From contig NZ_JACXJG010000018.1 in the NCBI RefSeq assembly GCF_014904065.1, positions 38,918 to 44,226 of the forward strand: a DNA stretch of 5,309 bases, read 5' to 3'. Shown here in pieces: positions 1-3,965 of the stretch; the first letter of the stretch is position 1, and each line of letters begins with the position of its first letter. Source of the DNA: Gulosibacter sediminis. GTDB taxonomy: Bacteria; Actinomycetota; Actinomycetes; Actinomycetales; Microbacteriaceae. The notes below the pieces were generated by a model. That model did no database searches. It saw only the letters and a list, made by a program, of their open reading frames with translations, and was not told the DNA's origin. The position numbers and the translations under genes are program-made.

Positions 1-472
1 TGACGACGCCACCGAGGAGGGTGATCGCGACGAGGGCGACATCGCTGCGGACTTTATCGAAGAGCTCCTCGACATCGCTGACATCGACGGCGACCTCGAC
101 ATCGACGTGACCGGAGGCCGCACCTACATTTCGGTGACCGCCGACGGTGAGAGCAATCTCGACCGCATCGCATCCCCCGAGGTGGTGGATGCGCTGCAGC
201 AGCTCACCCGCCTCGCCGTGCAGGCAGAGACCGGTGAGTTCTCACGGTTGATTCTGGACGTGGGCGGCTCGCGGGATGCGCGTCGCAACGAGCTGCAGAG
301 CCTGGTCTCGCGCGCGATCGAGCGAATCGAGGATGGTGCCGCTTCGGCAGCCCTTCCGCCGATGTCGTCGTACGAGCGCAAGATCGTGCATGACATTGCA
401 TCGGAGCGCGGCTACAACTCCGAGAGCGAGGGCGAAGGTCGCAAGCGTCACACGGTGTTGCGCGCGAACTAG
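1..472 (+). CDS. jag: Jag/KhpB-like RNA-binding protein (KH + R3H), C-terminal part, 5' end outside window
   Basis: The frame is open from base 2 and ends at TAG 470-472, giving 156 visible residues. The GTG at 107 lies inside the protein and is not its start. The first ~15 residues are an acidic linker, as in actinobacterial Jag. Residues ~17-90 correspond to the KH domain (DFIEELLDIADID..., then DALQQLTRLAVQAETGEFSRLILDVGGSRDARR). Residues ~118-156 form the R3H domain, with MSSYERKIVH carrying the R-x3-H signature (visible residues R126 and H130), followed by SESEGEG. The GxxG loop expected before DALQQLTRLAV is not present; the sequence there is LDRIASPEVV. In the known family, KhpB/Jag is a cytoplasmic RNA-binding protein linked to cell-envelope and division control and encoded next to yidC near oriC. 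Only a few tens of N-terminal residues should be missing. A strong terminator follows at once, so transcription probably does not continue into the parS array. Confidence 0.93.
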   Translation, partial: DDATEEGDRDEGDIAADFIEELLDIADIDGDLDIDVTGGRTYISVTADGESNLDRIASPEVVDALQQLTRLAVQAETGEFSRLILDVGGSRDARRNELQSLVSRAIERIEDGAASAALPPMSSYERKIVHDIASERGYNSESEGEGRKRHTVLRAN

Positions 473-490
473 GCTGTTCGAGTTTTTCAG

Positions 491-533
491 ACGCGGGTCG
501 TCGACGTTGGTCGGCGGCCCGCGTACTTGTTTT
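491..533 (+). terminator. Rho-independent terminator of the jag transcript
   Basis: A 15-bp stem pairs 491-505 with 510-524 around a GTTG loop. All pairs are Watson-Crick except two G-U wobbles (T498 with G517 and T501 with G514). The stem is followed by a T-rich tract at 527-533. It begins 18 bp after the jag stop codon, which fits an intrinsic terminator and implies that rsmG downstream needs its own promoter. Confidence 0.9.
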
Positions 534-895
534 CCGTACAATTCTTGCGCTGCATAAATGAGTATCGATGTAGATTTGTTGCATCACCCAGGAGCGCTCA
601 GATTGGGATGCGTTACGCATTGCTGTCAGTCTGGGATGGGGTGGGAATGCCCCGACATCGGCGTGCTGGCGCGGAAGTTGGTCGGTGCGTGCCCAAGTAG
701 TGGTGGACAGTCGCAATTCGCGTCGGAGCGACATCCATGAAATTACGCTGATGCGATTCTGACGATGCCGGTTCTAGGTCAGTTTTGCCGGCTTGGGGCG
801 CTTGAATACCCCAAAACTGATAGTGAGTGTGTCGGTCTCCCCGCCCCCAGGGAGACGATCGAACTTCCGGTACCTCGCTATCGGAGCTTGCCCTG
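534..895. other. Non-coding stretch between the jag terminator and the first parS site, with small inverted repeats
   Basis: No open frame here has a convincing ribosome-binding site or a recognisable protein. A TACAAT hexamer at 537-542 resembles a -10 box but has no matching -35 box 17 bp upstream. Inverted repeats cluster near the right end. AGTTTTG 781-787 pairs with CAAAACT 812-818. TTGGGG 793-798 pairs with CCCCAA 809-814, which is mutually exclusive with the first. GTCTCCC 835-841 pairs with GGGAGAC 850-856 around an 8-nt loop. None is followed by a T-run. No parS copy was found in this part, so the array has a sharp left edge at 896. Confidence 0.5.
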
Positions 896-909
896 GTGTC
901 ACGTGAAAC
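896..909. other. parS: parS site 1 (one mismatch)
   Basis: Reads GTGTCACGTGAAAC: base 3 of the core is G instead of T, so the left half is damaged and the right half intact. It is the outermost site on the jag side. GTGTC 896-900 can also pair with GACAC 913-917, a small second dyad overlapping the site. Confidence 0.82.
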
Positions 910-1051
910 GAGGACACTGGTGCAGGCGAAGTGGCTCAGTCTCGCGGAGCGTCAGTGTTCAGGGACTCGCACACCACTCTTGGGGAGGCTGAAGGTCGTG
1001 GCCCGTTCGTCAGCGGGTCTGACCCGCGTCCCCGCCTTGGCCGGCAGTTCG

Positions 1052-1065
1052 GTTTCACGTGAAAC
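1052..1065. other. parS: parS site 2
   Basis: Perfect 14-bp core GTTTCACGTGAAAC, flanked by G on both sides rather than the consensus T and A. The gap to site 3 (259 bp) contains a parS-like left half at 1158. Confidence 0.95.
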
Positions 1066-1157
1066 GGCTCGAGGCGGCCCCGTGTTCGCGCGTCGAGCTC
1101 GAGTGAGGCGGATGCGGCAGTGCGAAGGCGTGGGTGATCAATTGCCCGTGCTCGCGA

Positions 1158-1171
1158 GTTTCACGAGTGTT
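1158..1171. other. Decayed parS-like half-site
   Basis: GTTTCACG (1158-1165) is an intact left half, but the right half reads AGTGTT, which leaves 5 of 14 core bases mismatched. It lies inside the unusually long gap between sites 2 and 3 and divides it into 106 and 153 bp, near the spacing of neighbouring sites. Probably a relic of a former site; ParB binding is doubtful. Confidence 0.4.
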
Positions 1172-1208
1172 GGATTTCGGTCCGGGCAGCGCTGCGCAAA
1201 CGGAGGTT

Positions 1209-1218
1209 CGCACATATG
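1209..1218 (+). repeat. GGAGG/CGCACATATG repeated spacer motif, copy 1
   Basis: CGCACATATG is preceded by GGAGG at 1202-1206, and the pairing recurs at 2162-2177. GGAGG lies 9 nt before an ATG (1216), which opens only an eight-codon frame (MKRQLVEH, stop at 1240-1242). It resembles a translation start, but I see no gene behind it. The following spacer also resembles the one leading to site 8 (ATTGAT about 25 bp before the core), so it may simply be part of a duplicated spacer. Confidence 0.35.
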
Positions 1219-1310
1219 AAGAGACAACTTGTTGAACACTAGGCATCGCAGCCGGCGAGCAGCTGCGGTGCTGGGGCTGACGATTGATGCTGATACGAAG
1301 CGCGTGCTTG

Positions 1311-1324
1311 GTTTCACGTGAAAC
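1311..1324. other. parS: parS site 3
   Basis: Perfect 14-bp core, G on both flanks. The spacer that follows aligns in register with the spacer after site 4 (see the repeat units at 1311 and 1482). Confidence 0.95.
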
Positions 1325-1481
1325 GGGGTCGATCCGCGTCGGCGATCGTACTCTCAGTGAGTGAGGCTGGGTCGAAACTGTGGGGTCAAGGTTCTGCGAG
1401 AGCCGTATGAGCACTGAAGTGGCTTGCAGATCCCGCGGTAGTGGGCCAGGTGACTCATGTCCATCTCCAAGTTCGTGCTGC
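1311..1481. repeat. Diverged parS-spacer repeat unit A (171 bp)
   Basis: The unit runs from parS 3 to just before parS 4. At identical offsets (core-relative positions 22-73) it matches the next unit at about 35 of 52 bases by eye, many differences being C/T. The best block is GGCTGGGTCGAAACTGTGG (1365-1383) against 1536-1554, with 3 differences in 19. A second block starting at 1396 matches one starting at 1566 (about 17 of 28). It is best explained as an old tandem duplication of parS plus spacer. Confidence 0.7.
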
Positions 1482-1495
1482 GTTTCACGTGAAAC
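1482..1495. other. parS: parS site 4
   Basis: Perfect 14-bp core with C on the left and T on the right. It lies 171 bp after site 3 and 168 bp before site 5, the two most similar neighbouring gaps in the left half of the array. Confidence 0.95.
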
Positions 1496-1649
1496 TGCGC
1501 TCATCTGCGCGGGTGATAGACGCTGCAGCGAGTTGGGCTGCGTCGAAATCGTGGCAGACGCGTTATCGAGGGTGGGTTGGGAACTGACTGGGCAGTTTGA
1601 ACGTGGAGTGGCGGGTGTGGGACTGGCCATTCTGCGAAACATTCTCTCG
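1482..1649. repeat. Diverged parS-spacer repeat unit B (168 bp)
   Basis: Partner of the unit at 1311-1481, in register with it relative to parS. The unit after site 6 also shows GATAGA followed by GGGCTG at close to the same distance from the core (1916-1920 compared with 1535-1540), so it may be a third, more diverged copy. AATCGTGG at 1547-1554 recurs at 2089-2096 after site 7, but at a different offset, so that link is weaker. Confidence 0.65.
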
Positions 1650-1663
1650 GTTTCACGTGAAAC
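1650..1663. other. parS: parS site 5
   Basis: Perfect 14-bp core, G on both flanks. It is followed at once by the inverted repeat at 1671-1696 and the damaged copy at 1710, so this is the most crowded part of the array. Confidence 0.95.
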
Positions 1664-1670
1664 GCGGGCA

Positions 1671-1696
1671 ATCTCACGCGCCGCGAAGCGTGAGAT
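1671..1696. repeat. Perfect 9-bp inverted repeat next to parS 5, resembling split parS halves
   Basis: ATCTCACGC (1671-1679) and GCGTGAGAT (1688-1696) are exact reverse complements around an 8-nt loop. Each arm contains TCACG or CGTGA, the inner half of parS; ATCTCACG matches GTTTCACG at 6 of 8 positions. The two halves are separated by 10 bp, about one helical turn. No T-run follows on either strand, so a terminator is unlikely. Confidence 0.5.
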
Positions 1697-1709
1697 CATC
1701 GGGATGGGC

Positions 1710-1723
1710 GTTTCACGGAGACT
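1710..1723. other. Decayed parS relic with a conserved flank
   Basis: Reads GTTTCACGGAGACT: the left half is intact and the right half is lost. TTGACATTG follows 21 bp after its first base (1731-1739); the same 9-mer lies 20 bp after the first base of parS 9 (2445-2453). The shared flank suggests a real former parS copied along with its surroundings and then damaged. Confidence 0.55.
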
Positions 1724-1864
1724 GACTCCGTTGACATTGAACCCTCATCGCGCAGCGAAGCTCGCGGGGGGAGGAAGGGCTATTCCGACGACATGCACAG
1801 GAGCAGCCGCTGTAGGAGCGGGCGTTGGAACGGCAAGCTGGATTCAACTCGAGGAGGGTGGCTA

Positions 1865-1878
1865 GTTTCACGTGAAAC
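1865..1878. other. parS: parS site 6
   Basis: Perfect 14-bp core, with A on the left (the only site so flanked) and G on the right. It follows site 5 by 215 bp, or the relic at 1710 by 155 bp. Confidence 0.95.
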
Positions 1879-2052
1879 GGGGCCATCATCGGTTCGATAG
1901 AACTGCGCTTCGTCGGGCTGATAGTTGATGGACAAGGCAACTGGCGTGCCTACGGAGTGTGTTGTTCGTGAGCCGTGATTCGGTGCTCCAGCGGAGACCA
2001 AAACGTCGGCGATTCGTGGCGCTGGTGCTGTTCTATGTCGTGAAGGTCCTGG

Positions 2053-2066
2053 GTTTCACATGAAAC
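2053..2066. other. parS: parS site 7 (CACATG variant)
   Basis: Reads GTTTCACATGAAAC: the central G is A at 2060, which breaks the symmetry of the CACGTG centre. The rest of the core is intact. The same change is found in site 9. Confidence 0.85.
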
Positions 2067-2167
2067 GGGTTCGGCTGAAGAGTGATGGAATCGTGGAGTC
2101 GGTATGAGGTGGTGGTGAGAGGACGGCCATGTCCCGTGCTCCCTGACTCGCGAAGCTGGAGGGAGGG

Positions 2168-2177
2168 CGCACATATG
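2168..2177 (+). repeat. GGAGG/CGCACATATG repeated spacer motif, copy 2
   Basis: Second copy of the motif at 1209, here with GGAGG at 2162-2166 and one base before CGCACATATG. The ATG at 2175 opens a 49-codon frame to 2324 that runs through parS 8 (read as VSRET) and resembles no protein I recognise. I do not call it a gene. Confidence 0.35.
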
Positions 2178-2234
2178 CCGCGTCCTGCGAGCTTCGATTA
2201 CTCGGCGGGGGTTGATTCATCGCGGATGAGCGTT

Positions 2235-2248
2235 GTTTCACGTGAAAC
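2235..2248. other. parS: parS site 8
   Basis: Perfect 14-bp core with consensus T on the left and G on the right. It is an unmutated site lying between the two CACATG variants (sites 7 and 9). Confidence 0.95.
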
Positions 2249-2424
2249 GCCAATCCACTACCCCGGGGCTTGGCGTCGGTGGGGTCGTGAATACTGCGCT
2301 GCGCGGGCGAGGACTGGATTCTGAGTGGCTCCGCGATAGCTCCCTGGGTCACCAGCTTGATCGAGGCGGCTGGGTTGTCGAGCCGATTAGCGATGGATCG
2401 ATTGCATTGCTTGAAGTGGTGTTG

Positions 2425-2438
2425 GTTTCACATGAAAC
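2425..2438. other. parS: parS site 9 (CACATG variant)
   Basis: Reads GTTTCACATGAAAC, with the same central G-to-A change as site 7 (here at 2432). TTGACATTG follows at 2445-2453, a flank shared with the relic at 1710. Confidence 0.85.
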
Positions 2439-2629
2439 GCGCGATTGACATTGCCTGAGCCTCAGACTTCCATGGGCCGCATTCGTCACGCCAATTCGTT
2501 CTCGCGAATAACGCCCGCTTCCTCGACAACGGGATGTAGGTGCTGTTGGCGGGCGCGAGCTACGGGCTGTCGAACCGTGATCAGAGAAGGTAAGCGATGC
2601 CCCGGAACCGCTGCAAGGATGTCTAATCC

Positions 2630-2643
2630 GTTTCACGTGAAAC
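2630..2643. other. parS: parS site 10
   Basis: Perfect 14-bp core with C on the left and consensus A on the right. Only 113 bp separate it from site 11, the shortest gap in the array. Confidence 0.95.
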
Positions 2644-2742
2644 AACGAGAAGTGGGTCTCACCTTATGGCAACGGGTTTCGAACCGGAATGTCGATAGGC
2701 GGAGTGACGATACGCCGGGAGTCGCCCTCTGCGGAGCCTCTT

Positions 2743-2756
2743 GTTTCACGTGAAAC
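2743..2756. other. parS: parS site 11
   Basis: Perfect 14-bp core with consensus T on the left and C on the right. It is followed by the longest gap of the array (285 bp). Confidence 0.95.
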
Positions 2757-2816
2757 CGGTGATGGGTGTTCCCTGGGTCTAGCAACGAGAGCGCAGTAGA
2801 CGGTTTCAACAGGATC

Positions 2817-2834
2817 GTCGACCGATCGGACGAC
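2817..2834. repeat. Imperfect 18-bp palindrome unrelated to parS
   Basis: GTCGACCGATCGGACGAC is symmetrical about 2825/2826 except for one A-A pair (2821 with 2830). It lies in the longest parS-free gap. It has the shape of a dimeric protein-binding site, but short palindromes also arise by chance in GC-rich DNA, and no gene start lies nearby. Confidence 0.3.
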
Positions 2835-3027
2835 CTTGGACTGCGGAATAGCTTGCTGAGGCGATGGCAGCTCTCGAAGGGGACGAGAAACTCTGCACTA
2901 CCGCTGCGTGCTGGAGGAGTGTTTCTGCGGGCGCGACCGATCCGCCTCAAGGTGGGGCGGTGCCGGTGTCGGCCGTTTGCTCGTCATGGTCCCCATGAGA
3001 AGTCGCGGTTCGGAGTCGCAAGCTTGT

Positions 3028-3041
3028 GTTTCACGTGAAAC
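3028..3041. other. parS: parS site 12
   Basis: Perfect 14-bp core, T on the left and G on the right. It begins the widely spaced part of the array (gaps of 263 and 267 bp follow). CGTTCGC occurs downstream at 3073 and recurs after sites 13 (3352) and 14 (3582). Confidence 0.95.
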
Positions 3042-3127
3042 GTCATCTCCACGGCCGGTGCAATCCGGCCCGCGTTCGCAGTGATGACGCACGGCCCTAG
3101 ACACTTCGGTTCGCCGATCACTGACTG

Positions 3128-3144
3128 ACGAGCGGCACGCTCGT
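3128..3144. repeat. Perfect 7-bp hairpin in the spacer between parS 12 and 13
   Basis: ACGAGCG (3128-3134) and CGCTCGT (3138-3144) pair around a GCA loop. There is no T-tract on either side, so this is not a typical intrinsic terminator. No role can be assigned. Confidence 0.4.
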
Positions 3145-3290
3145 GTAAGAAGCCCACCCTCGCTTCTCGCCAGCCATAGCTCGTAGTTCCTGCGACGGAG
3201 ATCGTTGAGGTGGACGAGGCCATGCAGTTCGCGCTTCCGCCGAGGCGAGGGCGGCCACTTGGTAGCGGCGAGCCAGGCGGGGACTCGCAC

Positions 3291-3304
3291 GTTTCACGTG
3301 AAAC
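3291..3304. other. parS: parS site 13
   Basis: Perfect 14-bp core, C on both flanks. The stretch after it to about 3420 is C-rich on the + strand, unlike the strongly G-rich spacers in the left half of the array. Confidence 0.95.
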
Positions 3305-3557
3305 CAGACACGCGCGTTCTTCGCAACCGAACTCCCCGGTGTGGAATGGGCCGTTCGCACTGCAGCCACGCTCGCGCAGACTTCCGCCCGCAGACTACGT
3401 CTCTCTCTGGCTGCTCATCCTGGTGATTCATGTGGGCAAGGATGTGCGCCCCCGTTGTCGTCGTCTAGTGACGCGGTTGAGCGTGCCTGTACCGAGGAGT
3501 GTTGGCGCTGCGGTGAGTGGCTGTCACTGGGCTTGATGATGGAAGCATCGCTGTCAT

Positions 3558-3571
3558 GTTTCACGTGAAAC
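3558..3571. other. parS: parS site 14 (full 16-bp consensus)
   Basis: The only site in the array that matches the complete 16-bp consensus TGTTTCACGTGAAACA, at 3557-3572. By consensus it may be the strongest ParB site here; that ranking is inference. Confidence 0.96.
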
Positions 3572-3660
3572 AAGAGGGCAGCGTTCGCTGGTGCGCAGCT
3601 CGCAGTTGGGGGCGCCCGTGAAGGCGTGGTCGTAGACACGACTGGGAATCTGAGCAAAAC

Positions 3661-3693
3661 CAGGAGCAGGCCAGGAACAAGCTCAGGAGCAGG
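3661..3693 (+). repeat. Three short direct repeats CAGGA(G/A)CA(G/A)G at 11-12 bp steps
   Basis: CAGGAGCAGG at 3661-3670, CAGGAACAAG at 3672-3681 and CAGGAGCAGG at 3684-3693 lie about one helical turn apart in the spacer between parS 14 and 15. The half-site-like CGTGAAA follows at 3694-3700. The arrangement could be small iterons for a DNA-binding protein or a local slippage product. Confidence 0.45.
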
Positions 3694-3761
3694 CGTGAAA
3701 TGGGAAACTCGCCGAGGACGCAAGGTTCCGGTGCCGACTCTGTAACGCACCTAGACCAGTC

Positions 3762-3775
3762 GTTTCACGTGAAAC
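3762..3775. other. parS: parS site 15
   Basis: Perfect 14-bp core with C on the left and G on the right, 163 bp before the last site. Confidence 0.95.
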
Positions 3776-3924
3776 GACATCGATACTGGCTATTCATACC
3801 GAGCACCAATGCCAAGCCGGAACCCGATTCTGCGCTGTGACCAGGGAAAAGCGCTGATGAGCGAATGAAAATACCAGGTCAAGAGGTGATCACCGCCCTC
3901 CCCGCGACGGCGTCGCCGCTCTAC

Positions 3925-3938
3925 GTTTCACGTGAAAC
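3925..3938. other. parS: parS site 16, in the rsmG leader or promoter region
   Basis: Perfect 14-bp core with C on the left and consensus A on the right. It ends 15 bp before the rsmG ribosome-binding site and 27 bp before its ATG, so bound or spreading ParB could block rsmG transcription. It is the right edge of the array. Confidence 0.95.
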
Positions 3939-3965
3939 AATTGGGGTTCTACGAAAGGACTCCCC

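Larger units (their letters stand above)
896..3938. repeat. Dense chromosomal parS array (16 sites), centromere-like region
   Basis: Sixteen copies of the 14-bp palindrome GTTTCACGTGAAAC start at 896, 1052, 1311, 1482, 1650, 1865, 2053, 2235, 2425, 2630, 2743, 3028, 3291, 3558, 3762 and 3925. Thirteen are perfect and three carry one mismatch (896, 2053, 2425). This is the core of the conserved bacterial parS consensus TGTTTCACGTGAAACA, which chromosomal ParB (Spo0J family) binds; ParB then loads as a CTP-dependent clamp, spreads, recruits SMC and is moved by ParA. Mean spacing is about 202 bp; the gaps in order are 156, 259, 171, 168, 215, 188, 182, 190, 205, 113, 285, 263, 267, 204 and 163 bp. 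The spacers hold no credible gene, and some are recognisably related to each other. The parA gene 0.85 kb to the right supports a segregation role. ParB binding is inferred from the sequence and family knowledge. Confidence 0.96.

Noticed and set aside
558..740. 60-codon open frame after the jag terminator
   Set aside because: No ribosome-binding site before the ATG and no recognisable protein; composition is like the rest of the non-coding stretch.
1055..1699. 214-codon open frame on the - strand with repeated VSRET and STQP segments
   Set aside because: The repeats are parS palindromes and the 171-bp spacer duplication read as codons. There is no ribosome-binding site before 1699, no family resemblance, and the + strand is equally open in places.
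1380..1865. 161-codon open frame on the + strand
   Set aside because: It runs across parS 4 and 5 (read as VSRET), overlaps the - strand frame, and has no ribosome-binding site or recognisable domain.
1731..2450. TTGACA hexamers at 1731 and 2445 as -35 promoter elements
   Set aside because: No -10 box lies at a suitable distance after either one and no gene follows; they are better explained as a shared spacer flank.
3425..3438. Weak parS-like GATTCATGTG exactly midway between sites 13 and 14
   Set aside because: Only 8 of 14 core bases match and neither half is intact; the midpoint position is probably coincidence.
896..3938. CRISPR array
   Set aside because: The repeat is a 14-bp perfect palindrome, spacers are 99-271 bp and variable in length, and no cas gene is present; the repeat equals the parS consensus.
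896..3938. Replication origin (oriC) inside the gap
   Set aside because: I found no cluster of DnaA boxes and no AT-rich unwinding element among the spacers; by gene order oriC should lie left of the window.
896..3938. Helical phasing of parS sites
   Set aside because: Dividing the 15 gaps by 10.5 bp gives remainders spread over the whole turn.
896..3938. Mobile element or integron-like insertion between jag and rsmG
   Set aside because: No transposase, integrase, terminal inverted repeats or target duplication are visible.
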